Positions 1 to 6,847 of a stretch of 16,582 nt of DNA are shown here, piece after piece; position 1 is the stretch's first letter, and each line of letters starts with the position of its first letter. The stretch covers positions 1 to 16,582 of the forward strand of contig RFIK01000126.1 of assembly GCA_003695605.1 (NCBI GenBank). Direction: 5' to 3'. The notes below the pieces were generated by a model, which made no database searches, had not been told where the DNA came from, and saw only the letters and a program-made list of their open reading frames with translations. The DNA comes from Chlorobiota bacterium. GTDB taxonomy: Bacteria > Bacteroidota > Ignavibacteria > Kapaibacteriales > NICIL-2. Both the position numbers and the translations under genes were made by a program.

Positions 1-1054
1 GCAAGTAGAGTGTATGAACACTCCGGCTGCCGAAAACTGCACGCAGTGAATCTCCATCGAACTCCAGCGTGATCGCTTCTGCTAAAAGCTGGTGTGGCGC
101 CAGTGACAGAGAATCTTCCACGATACCGAGAGCGGCACTCACCCGTGCTACAACTCGTGTGAGGTGTCCTTGACGCAGCCGCGCCGTAATGACGTTCCCG
201 CTCAGCTGTGCAGAATCAGCCCAGACGATAGGATTGCCCTCCAGCCGCATACTATCCCGTTGCCAGAGCCATGCAGTGTCTGCCACCGCTGCCAGTGGGC
301 CACGCAGCAGCCGGACATTCCCACGTGCACGCACGTACTGCGCCGCTGTATCGCGCGCCATAAAGAGACTCTCCGCCAACAGGTACAGCGTGTCGCCATT
401 GGCGGTTGTATCCCACTCGATGAGGAAACATCTCCCCGAGACCCATGCCACGTTCTCGCGCGGGTTCTGATATGCAGAATCGCCTTCTACGCTGGTTCGT
501 TCGCGGGAGAACACAATCCGAACATTCCTCCATGCGGTGCGTTCCCCTGTTCGACGCAAGTACACGATGCTATCGGCTGTGACAGCGGTCGCACTATCGC
601 GCAGTTCGACGCCACGGTAGAAAATCGCACGCTGGCTATCGAGTTCGTAGATGCCAAGCGGTGCACGGAGTGTTGCCGAGCTATCTTCAATGACTACGTT
701 GCCCTGCCCCCAGGCACGACGCTCGGTTGATCGGTACTCCCCGCGCTGCATGCGCATGCGGACTGCGCCTTGTGTAATCAGGATGTTGCCCTCCAGTTCT
801 GCACGGCCGCTCCAGAGCTCCTGACGGGCGCGGTCGCAGCGTATCTCGGTTGTGCCTTGCCGCATCAGAACGTTGCCGTTGAGCTCGCGCACGGTACCGA
901 GACTGGTTTCATATCCGAGCATTTGATCGGCATGTTCGATGACCAGTGGGGTCGTATTTTGTGCCCACGCATGACTACGCACGAAAACGCAGTTCCACAG
1001 CGTCAATACCCCGAGAAGTTTCACCAACGAGCAGAACTGTCGCGTCTGATACAT
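1..1054 (-). CDS. OstA/LptA-like periplasmic protein (C-terminus beyond the window)
   Basis: Reading the minus strand from the ATG at 1054 gives 351 uninterrupted codons to the window edge, so the C-terminus is missing. Residues 1-31 look like a signal peptide: a lysine at 12, a hydrophobic stretch LLGVLTLWNCVFV, then a likely cleavage AWA|Q. The rest is rich in short beta repeats alternating phrases such as LNGNVLMRQG, LEGNILITQG, WGQGNVVIEDSSATLRA and VRARGNVRLLRG, with recurrent 'DTL/DSL' and 'ADSxxY' elements. This is the pattern of the OstA/LptA beta-jellyroll family of LPS transport proteins, in the long form seen in FCB bacteria. By family it would bind lipid A or LPS in the periplasm; that role is inferred. 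A GTG at codon 11 is an alternative start. The start codon overlaps the divergent hflX ATG, so any promoter must lie inside hflX. Confidence 0.75.
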   Translation of the reverse strand, partial: MYQTRQFCSLVKLLGVLTLWNCVFVRSHAWAQNTTPLVIEHADQMLGYETSLGTVRELNGNVLMRQGTTEIRCDRARQELWSGRAELEGNILITQGAVRMRMQRGEYRSTERRAWGQGNVVIEDSSATLRAPLGIYELDSQRAIFYRGVELRDSATAVTADSIVYLRRTGERTAWRNVRIVFSRERTSVEGDSAYQNPRENVAWVSGRCFLIEWDTTANGDTLYLLAESLFMARDTAAQYVRARGNVRLLRGPLAAVADTAWLWQRDSMRLEGNPIVWADSAQLSGNVITARLRQGHLTRVVARVSAALGIVEDSLSLAPHQLLAEAITLEFDGDSLRAVFGSRSVHTLYL

Positions 1055-2386
1055 GCAAACACTGCTTTCCTTGAACCAACAGTCGAGCAATGGCTTACAA
1101 CCAACGAGCGAACGGGGAATTGCCGTTGCTGTTGTCCGCAAAGGTACCGAACGACCACTTATCGAGGAATACCTGGAGGAAATCGAGCAGCTGTGCGCCA
1201 CCGTCGGCGCTGAAATTGCCCTTCGGATTGTTCAAGAACGGGATCGGCTCGACCCAGCAACGTACATTGGCAAGGGTAAAGTCGAGCAGCTTCGGTCGCT
1301 CGTCGGAGAGTATGCAGCAAGTTTTGTCATCTTCGATGAAGGGCTCTCCCCCGTCCAAATGCGGAATCTGCAGCAAATGCTCGGTGTGAAGATCCTCGAT
1401 CGAACGATGCTCATTCTCGACATCTTCGCCCAACATGCGCGAACGCTCGAGGCAAAGACTCAAGTCGAGCTGGCGCAGTTGCAGTACCTCTATCCGCGGC
1501 TCACGCGGCTGTGGACACACCTGGAGCGGCAATACGGCGGCATCGGCACACGTGGCCCCGGCGAAACACAAATTGAAACCGACCGCCGCTTGATCAAACA
1601 GCGCATCGCACACTTGAAACGTCGCCTCGAGGAGATCGAGCTCCAGCGAACCGTCCAACGAAACGAGCGCGACCACTTGGTGCGATTTGCACTGGTTGGA
1701 TACACTAACGCCGGAAAGTCCACCCTCTTCAACCTTTTGACCAACGCCAACGTCCTCGCAGAGGATAAGCTTTCGCAACGCTCGATACAACGGTCCGTCG
1801 GTGCCGTCTGCCATCGGGGTACGACGTTCTCCTTTCGGACACCGTAGGATTTATTCGCAAGCTTCCAGCACACCTGGTTGCATCATTCCACAGCACGCTT
1901 GCAGAAGCTGCCGATTCAGACGTGCTCATTCACGTTGCTGACTGCTCGCATCCTGCATTGGATCGCCACATCGAGGCAGTCATAGAAACACTGGCGCAGC
2001 TAGGCATGGAGAGTAAACCCCAGCTCTTGGTCCTCAACAAAGTGGATAACCTTTCTGGTTGTACCACAACAAGTGTAGATAGCCTCCGCGAACGGTACCC
2101 ACACGCAGTGCTTATCTCAGCAGCGTCGGGCTATAACATCCAGCGACTCCTCCGCCGCATGGAGCAATTCGTCGTGGAACGGAGTACCCGCACGCGTGTA
2201 TTCCTTCCCTTTCGTGCGATGAATCAACTGCCGTATATTTACTCCAACGCCGTTGTCGAGCAGCGGCAGGAAACTGAACGCGGTATCATCCTCGATCTAC
2301 TCATTCCTGAGCCTCGCTCGGCAAGGCTCGTAGCCGTACTCGAACAATTTGGTGGCAACGTCGAACCATCACTTGAGCACGCATGA
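1053..2386 (+). CDS. hflX: Ribosome-associated GTPase HflX, interrupted by a single-base frameshift
   Basis: HflX is a conserved translational GTPase that binds the 50S subunit and splits or rescues stalled ribosomes. The first frame (1053-1772) gives the N-terminal nucleotide-binding domain, the glycine-rich linker (GGIGTRGPGETQIETDRR), a helical stretch and the P-loop GYTNAGKS (about residues 215-223). At 1770-1773 the sequence has 'cttt' where one more T would keep the frame. Adding it restores KLFATLDTT (switch I), then SDTVGF (G3), LNKVD (G4) and ISA (G5) in the frame that ends at TGA 2384-2386. The repaired protein would be 444 aa, normal for HflX. As written, the first frame ends at TAG 1845-1847 after 24 wrong residues and the GTPase domain is cut. 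This may be a sequencing or assembly deletion in a T run or a real mutation. No clear Shine-Dalgarno precedes the start, and the start overlaps the divergent ostA-like ATG. Confidence 0.9.
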
Positions 2387-2550
2387 AAACTCTCCTCGGA
2401 TTCGTGCTTCTGGCTATCACCGTGTTCATCTGTACAATCTCGCTTGTTGTCATTGGGCAAGAGCTACACCCCGCCATCGCAATTGTGCTCTTTGCCGCAT
2501 TGACCTATAGCGGAATTCGCTTCGGGATTGGGCGCCTGACGCGACTGTGA
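2383..2550 (+). CDS. Small two-helix membrane protein, coupled to hflX
   Basis: A 55-codon frame starts at the ATG inside the ATGA that ends hflX, a 4-nt overlap typical of translational coupling. The product begins MKTLLGFVLLAITVFICTIS, a strong hydrophobic helix. A short polar break (IGQELHP, about 24-30) follows, then a second hydrophobic helix (AIAIVLFAALTYSGI, about 31-45) and a basic tail ending RLTRL. This predicts an inner-membrane hairpin protein, or a cleaved peptide if the first helix is a signal. I recognise no family. The ATGA coupling and its clean end 2 bp before the convergent uspA stop make it likely to be a real gene. Its function is unknown. Confidence 0.6.
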   Translation: MKTLLGFVLLAITVFICTISLVVIGQELHPAIAIVLFAALTYSGIRFGIGRLTRL

Positions 2551-2552
2551 TC

Positions 2553-3005
2553 TTAGCTTTTGGCTGCGCGTACCACAAAGACCGGACATGGCGCGCGGCG
2601 TACAACACGTTCGGTGGTACTCCCCAAAATCAAGTGGCTAAATCCTCTCCGCCCATGCGTTGCAATACAGATCAAACTGATGTTGTTCTGCTGCGCGTAC
2701 TCCACAATTGCTTCCGACGCCCGCCCTTCTCGAACCGCTGTCGTTACCGACAGGCCCTCTTGCTGCAGTGATGCAGCCATCTGCGCAAGCCGCTCCTCCG
2801 CGGTCGCTCGCAGATCGCTGAGCACATCGAAGTAGATGCTTTGCTCCACGCCGTTTATTGTTGCAAACGTGTCAATTGGCTCGACAGCGTAGAGGTAGTG
2901 CACCGCCGACCGAAACGTCCGCGCTAGCTCAAGACCGTACTGCTCTGCTATGTGGGCACACTCGGAGAAATCCGTCGGGATCAATAGTGAAGGGAAATTC
3001 AGCAT
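2553..3005 (-). CDS. Universal stress protein, UspA family, ATP-binding type
   Basis: A single 150-aa Usp domain. It begins LNFPSLLIPTDFSECA, the conserved first strand with the ATP-contacting Asp in IPTDFS. It ends with GRRGFSHLILGSTTERVVRRAPCPVFVV, which contains the G-2x-G-9x-G-S/T motif of the ATP-binding UspA subgroup. Such proteins are cytoplasmic dimers that help survival under starvation or stress; the trigger here is unknown. The gene is convergent with the hflX/small membrane protein pair, with 2 bp between stops. It is separated from the upstream tRNA-Gly by an intrinsic terminator, so it needs its own promoter in 3006-3050. A weak match TACATTTC lies at 3019-3026 (minus). Confidence 0.92.
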   Translation of the reverse strand: MLNFPSLLIPTDFSECAHIAEQYGLELARTFRSAVHYLYAVEPIDTFATINGVEQSIYFDVLSDLRATAEERLAQMAASLQQEGLSVTTAVREGRASEAIVEYAQQNNISLICIATHGRRGFSHLILGSTTERVVRRAPCPVFVVRAAKS

Positions 3006-3050
3006 GTGAGTAAGCAGGGAAATGTAACCGATGGCAAATTACGTCATCTC

Positions 3051-3093
3051 AAAAAAAATGCCCGACAGTCTGGGGGGAAGGTGACTGCCGGAC
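3051..3093 (-). terminator. Intrinsic terminator after tRNA-Gly
   Basis: Read on the minus strand, GTCCGGCAGTC (3093-3083) can pair with GACTGTCGGGC (3070-3060) as an 11-bp stem with two G-U pairs. The loop is 12 nt and an A-U pair can extend the stem. Eight T residues follow (3058-3051). This is a standard Rho-independent terminator. It lies 63 bp past the tRNA and upstream of uspA, so it would stop tRNA transcription, and any read-through from lipB, before uspA. Confidence 0.85.
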
Positions 3094-3156
3094 ATGCAGC
3101 AAAAGGGAGGCAAAACGCGATCGAACTACTGGCATACAGCCAGCACTCCGATCTCG

Positions 3157-3229
3157 AGCGGGAAACGGGACTCGAACCCGCGACCCCAACCTTGGCAAGG
3201 TTGTGCTCTACCAACTGAGCTATTCCCGC
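3157..3229 (-). tRNA. tRNA-Gly (GCC)
   Basis: The minus strand folds into a complete 73-nt cloverleaf. The acceptor stem is GCGGGAA/TTCCCGC (7 bp) with discriminator T. The D-stem is GCTC/GAGC with loop AGTTGGTA. The anticodon stem is CAACC/GGTTG with loop TTGCCAA, giving anticodon GCC (plus-strand 3194-3196). The T-arm is GCGGG-TTCGAGT-CCCGT. The 3' CCA is not encoded. It lies 129 nt past the lipB stop on the same strand and is followed by a strong intrinsic terminator. Confidence 0.97.
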
Positions 3230-3273
3230 ACAGCATTTCAGCAGAAGCTCAACTAAACCCAGCCACTTTTACT

Positions 3274-3296
3274 CCGCGCCCCAACACGGAACGCGG
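3274..3296 (-). other. Hairpin in the lipB-tRNA spacer
   Basis: On the minus strand CCGCGTTCC (3296-3288) pairs with GGGGCGCGG (3282-3274) over 9 bp, including two G-U pairs, around a 5-nt loop. No T run follows, so it is not an intrinsic terminator. It lies between lipB and tRNA-Gly and could be a processing signal or protect an RNA end; this is only a suggestion. Confidence 0.4.
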
Positions 3297-3324
3297 TTGC
3301 TAGAGGTTAACCAGCTTGGCTGTG

Positions 3325-3355
3325 CAAAAATACAGCAACGATGTGCTTCGTGCAA
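3325..3355 (-). promoter_or_regulatory. Candidate FCB-type promoter for tRNA-Gly
   Basis: On the minus strand TTG (3355-3353) is followed after 20 nt by TATTTTTG (3332-3325). This fits the Bacteroidota-type -33/-7 pattern (TTTG-N17-23-TAnnTTTG). It would start transcription about 90 nt before the tRNA. The element starts at the end of lipB. It is a motif match only. Confidence 0.35.
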
Positions 3356-3358
3356 GAG

Positions 3359-3988
3359 TTATCGGAACGCTGCGCAAAATGCCTGCTCGACCGCGGTGGC
3401 CACATCCTCGAGTACAACTGCTGTGCCAAGCTCCCGTTCCATCGAAGTAACCTCGCGATCGGCGATACCACACGGGACAATGCATTCGAACTGGCGCAAG
3501 TCATTAGCAACGTTGAGTGCAAAACCATGGGAGGTCACCCACCGCGAGCAGCGAATCCCGATCGCACAAATCTTTCGCTGCTGCTCGATCCATACACCCG
3601 TCAACCCAGGAACCTGCCCACCCTGGATTCCCCACTGCCGAATCGCTTCGATGATACACTGCTCAATCTGGCGGACGAACCAGTGCAGATCCTGCCGAAA
3701 TGCACCGAGGTCGAAAATCGGGTAGCCAACCAGTTGACCAGGATTATGCAGTGTCACATCACCCCCGCGGTCGGTTTCCACCAGCGCGATTCCGCGACGC
3801 GACAGCTCATCATCGGAGCAGAGCACATTAACCCGCGATCCAGCACGCCCGATAGTGATAACCGAGGGATGCTCGCAGAGCACAAGCGTACTTGGACGCT
3901 TGCCCGCTTGAATGTCCTGCACGTATTGGCGCTGCCGCTCCAATGCCTGGCGGTATTCGATCAGCCCCCAGCGCTCAAGCAAAATCAT
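3359..3988 (-). CDS. lipB: Octanoyl-[acyl carrier protein]:protein N-octanoyltransferase LipB
   Basis: LipB moves octanoate from acyl carrier protein to the lipoyl domains of pyruvate and 2-oxoglutarate dehydrogenases and of the glycine cleavage H protein. This is the first step of lipoate assembly, before LipA inserts sulfur. The 209-aa product has the family hallmarks: RGGDVTLHNPGQLVGYP (74-90), the lysine of KICAIGIRCSRWVTSHGFALNV (K139) and the catalytic cysteine of VPCGI (C173). The start is the ATG at 3988, whose ATGA overlaps the uvrA stop. A longer frame from 4099 would only re-read the end of uvrA and add 37 residues foreign to the family. lipA is not in the window. Confidence 0.95.
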   Translation of the reverse strand: MILLERWGLIEYRQALERQRQYVQDIQAGKRPSTLVLCEHPSVITIGRAGSRVNVLCSDDELSRRGIALVETDRGGDVTLHNPGQLVGYPIFDLGAFRQDLHWFVRQIEQCIIEAIRQWGIQGGQVPGLTGVWIEQQRKICAIGIRCSRWVTSHGFALNVANDLRQFECIVPCGIADREVTSMERELGTAVVLEDVATAVEQAFCAAFR

Positions 3989-6807
3989 TGTGACCTCCGT
4001 CGGCGCAGTTGTCCGGACTGCTCTGCAAAGAATTTCCGCAAGGCATTCCCAGTCCAGGACTGCTCGCAGGCGGAAATTTCCTCTGGCGTTCCGGTGCACA
4101 CGACGCGACCACCTGCGTCGCCAGCATCTGGACCAAGATCAATCACCCAATCAGCGTTTGCGATAACGTGAAGGTTGTGTTCAATGACTACAACGCTCTG
4201 CCCGCGCTCGATCAACCGCCGAAAGCATGAAAGGAGCTGTGCGACATCGTGCAGATGCAGCCCCGTCGTCGGCTCATCGAAGAGGTAGAGCACATGCCCG
4301 CTGCTGGCAGCATCGAGGTATGACGCAAGCTTGAGGCGCTGAGCTTCGCCGCCACTGAGCGTCATGCTCGACTGTCCCATGCGCAAGTAGCCAAGCCCAA
4401 CGTCCTGTAGCACCTTCAGGCGACTGAGAACTTTCCGTTTCCCTTTGAAGAACGTAGCTGCTTCGTCAACGGTCATTGCCAGGACATCGATGATGGACTT
4501 GCCGTTGTAGAGGATTGAACGTGCCTCCCGCTTGTAGCGTGTGCCGGCGCACGCCTCGCACGGCACTTCGATGTCGGGCAGAAATTGCATCTCGACCACG
4601 ACACTCCCAGCGCCTTCACAGACCTCGCAGCGACCACCGGGAACGTTGAACGAAAAATGGCTGCTCGTCCATCCCGCTGCGCGCGCCGATGGTGTTTCCG
4701 CAAACACTTCGCGGATTGCATCGAATGCTTTCGTGTACGTCGCCGGCGTCGAACGCGATGAACGTCCAACCGGCGATTGATCAACCAGCTCAACATCGGT
4801 AAGCTGCTCCAACCCGAGTATTTCCTGGCATTTGCCCGCCGGCAACGACGCACCACCTCCAAAATGCCGCTTGGCATTTGCGTAGAGGACCTGCTCGATA
4901 AGCGTACTCTTTCCAGATCCGCTCACACCAGTGATTGCCACAAGAGCGCCGAGTGGAATATCGAGCCGCTCAATGTTGAGATTGTTCTCCTGCGCACCGA
5001 CAATCGTGATCACACGGTCGTGCTGGAGATTTCGGCGCTTAGGTGCTTCGATCCGCATGCGTCCAGCAAGGTACGCTCCCGTTAGCGAGGAAGGGTGCGA
5101 TTGGAGTTCCACCGGCGTCCCAGTTGCGACGATATGGCCACCACTTTCGCCTGCACCTGGCCCCATGTCAACGACAAAATCCGCTGCACGGATGATATCA
5201 GGGTCATGCTCGACAACGACGACCGTATTACCCAACGACCGCAGCCGGTGGAGCATCGCGATCAATCGGTGCGTGTCCCGCCAGTGCAGCCCGATGCTCG
5301 GTTCATCGAGGACGTAGAGCGTACCGACGAGCGTCGAGCCAAGCGAGGTTGCAATGTTGAGCCGTTGCGCTTCACCACCGCTCAAAGTGTGCGAAAGACG
5401 ATCGAGCGTCAAGTACCCAACACCAATGTCGCAGAGCAACCGCAGCCGCCAGCGAAGCTCCCGGAGAACGTGCTCGACGATGGCAAGCTCCGCAGGTGGA
5501 AGCTCGAGCTGCTCGAAGAACACGTGCGCTTGGCTAATGGTCATCCGCAGAAGCGTCGGAAGATTGACCCCGCCCACAAACACTTGCCGCGCCGAACGCC
5601 GAAGTCGTGACCCCTCGCAGGACCGGCAGCGGGTATAGCCACGGTACCGAGCAAGTGTGATGCGATTCTGCACTTTGTAAGCGTGCTCTTCAAGGAACTT
5701 GAAGTAGCCGTTGATTCCGATGAACGATTCGTCCCCGTCCCACAACCAGCGGTAATGCTCTGCAGAAAGTTTTGCTACAGGGACGTTCGTCGGCACACCT
5801 TTCTGGCGTGCTGCTGCAAGCAGTTCCGCTTGCACAGGGTGATTCCGAAATGGATGCACCGCCCCCATTGCAATTGACCGCGATGGATCGGGAATCACTA
5901 AGCTTTCATCTATCCCGATCGTCCTGCCGAAGCCTTCGCATGTTGGACATGCACCGTACGGGCTATTGAACGAAAACAGTCGCGGCTCGGGCTCCTCGAA
6001 ACGAATGCCGCAATAGGAGCACTCGTAGTGTGACGTAAATACGTGCGTTTCCCCACCGCTATCGAGCCGCCCGATTAGTACGACATCCCCATGTGCAAAT
6101 GCCGTTTCGAGCGCCTCCGTCAATCGGCTCACTGTTTCATCCTCCGAACGTCGCAGCACCAGCCGGTCCACTACCACCACTGCTTCTGGGCTGGCAAGAA
6201 GCGCGCCAGATTCCTCGAGCGGAAAAATCTGCCACGACCGCCGATCAGCGATTCGGATAAACCCCAGCGAGCGAAGTGAGTCGGCGTCGAGCTGCGACTT
6301 TTTCCCGAAGCCCACGACAATCCGCTCCCCTTCGTCCCATTCGAGAACATCGCGCGCTACCTGCGAGGGAGTATCCCTCCGCACCAACCGACCACATTGG
6401 TGGCAATACGTTTTTCCTACATGCCCGAAGAGCAGCCGAAGGTAGTCGTACACCTCTGTGCTCGTCGCAACAATTGATCGTGGATTTCGCGCCAGCGGCT
6501 TTTGTTCGAGCGCAATCGCTGGCGGCAACCCTGTTATCCGCTCAACATTGGGTCGGCCTTTTCGCTCCAAAAATTGACGTGCGTAGGCAGAGAGTGATTC
6601 GACGAACCGACGTTGCCCCTCGGCGTAGAGCGTGTCGAACGCCAGCGAGGATTTCCCCGAACCACTGACACCCGTCACTACCGTCAACCGATTGCGCGGG
6701 ATGCGGACGCTGACGTTTCTGAGATTGTTGACGTTCGCACCGACGATCTCGATTGCCGCAGCAGACTCTGCACGTCGCGATGATTGGCGACGCCGCGTGG
6801 TGTTCAT
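3985..6807 (-). CDS. uvrA: UvrABC nucleotide excision repair subunit A
   Basis: UvrA is the dimeric ABC-type ATPase that finds bulky DNA lesions and loads UvrB. The 940-aa protein is full length. It has an N-terminal Walker A GVSGSGKSS (46-54), a UvrB/signature zinc finger (CSYC...CPTC), the first ABC signature LSGGEAQRLN with VLDEPSIGLH, a second Walker A GVSGSGKST, the C-terminal zinc finger (CEVC...CEAC, within GGRCEVCEGAG) and the second signature LSGGEAQRLK with LFDEPTTGLH. The middle insertion reads YFKFLEEHAYKVQNRITLARYRGYT, a variant familiar from several non-proteobacterial UvrAs. The start at 6807 precedes a basic tail and the conserved IEIVGANVNNLRNVSV. It lies 40 nt after btuB and overlaps lipB by 4 nt, so uvrA-lipB are probably co-transcribed. 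Confidence 0.98.
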   Translation of the reverse strand: MNTTRRRQSSRRAESAAAIEIVGANVNNLRNVSVRIPRNRLTVVTGVSGSGKSSLAFDTLYAEGQRRFVESLSAYARQFLERKGRPNVERITGLPPAIALEQKPLARNPRSIVATSTEVYDYLRLLFGHVGKTYCHQCGRLVRRDTPSQVARDVLEWDEGERIVVGFGKKSQLDADSLRSLGFIRIADRRSWQIFPLEESGALLASPEAVVVVDRLVLRRSEDETVSRLTEALETAFAHGDVVLIGRLDSGGETHVFTSHYECSYCGIRFEEPEPRLFSFNSPYGACPTCEGFGRTIGIDESLVIPDPSRSIAMGAVHPFRNHPVQAELLAAARQKGVPTNVPVAKLSAEHYRWLWDGDESFIGINGYFKFLEEHAYKVQNRITLARYRGYTRCRSCEGSRLRRSARQVFVGGVNLPTLLRMTISQAHVFFEQLELPPAELAIVEHVLRELRWRLRLLCDIGVGYLTLDRLSHTLSGGEAQRLNIATSLGSTLVGTLYVLDEPSIGLHWRDTHRLIAMLHRLRSLGNTVVVVEHDPDIIRAADFVVDMGPGAGESGGHIVATGTPVELQSHPSSLTGAYLAGRMRIEAPKRRNLQHDRVITIVGAQENNLNIERLDIPLGALVAITGVSGSGKSTLIEQVLYANAKRHFGGGASLPAGKCQEILGLEQLTDVELVDQSPVGRSSRSTPATYTKAFDAIREVFAETPSARAAGWTSSHFSFNVPGGRCEVCEGAGSVVVEMQFLPDIEVPCEACAGTRYKREARSILYNGKSIIDVLAMTVDEAATFFKGKRKVLSRLKVLQDVGLGYLRMGQSSMTLSGGEAQRLKLASYLDAASSGHVLYLFDEPTTGLHLHDVAQLLSCFRRLIERGQSVVVIEHNLHVIANADWVIDLGPDAGDAGGRVVCTGTPEEISACEQSWTGNALRKFFAEQSGQLRRRRSQ

Positions 6808-6836
6808 CGTTCAGTGTGCAGGAAAAAACCTATCTA

Positions 6837-6844
6837 CAAAACTA
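6837..6844 (-). promoter_or_regulatory. TAGTTTTG element upstream of uvrA
   Basis: The minus strand has TAGTTTTG at 6844-6837, a full match to the TAnnTTTG -7 element. It sits in the 40-bp gap between btuB and uvrA, about 30 nt before the uvrA ATG. No good TTTG lies at the expected -33 distance. It could give uvrA-lipB a promoter separate from the cobalamin-controlled genes upstream. Confidence 0.35.
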
Positions 6845-6847
6845 CGC

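Noticed and set aside
164..730. 188-codon plus-strand open frame, and a 93-codon one at 189-470
   Set aside because: Both are shadows of the OstA-like gene on the minus strand, which has a signal peptide and family-type repeats; the plus frames have no recognisable domain.
1760..1780. Programmed -1 frameshift in hflX
   Set aside because: The frame-0 codons AAG CTT do not make an X-XXY-YYZ slippery heptamer, and HflX is not known to use recoding; a missing T is simpler.
1095..1814. 239-codon minus-strand frame
   Set aside because: Antisense to the conserved HflX N-terminal and P-loop region; no domain or start context.
3989..4099. Longer LipB start at 4099
   Set aside because: It would overlap the end of uvrA by over 100 nt and add residues outside the family; the ATGA at 3988 fits.
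3341..4171. 276-codon plus-strand frame
   Set aside because: Antisense to lipB and the end of uvrA, both strongly supported by motifs.
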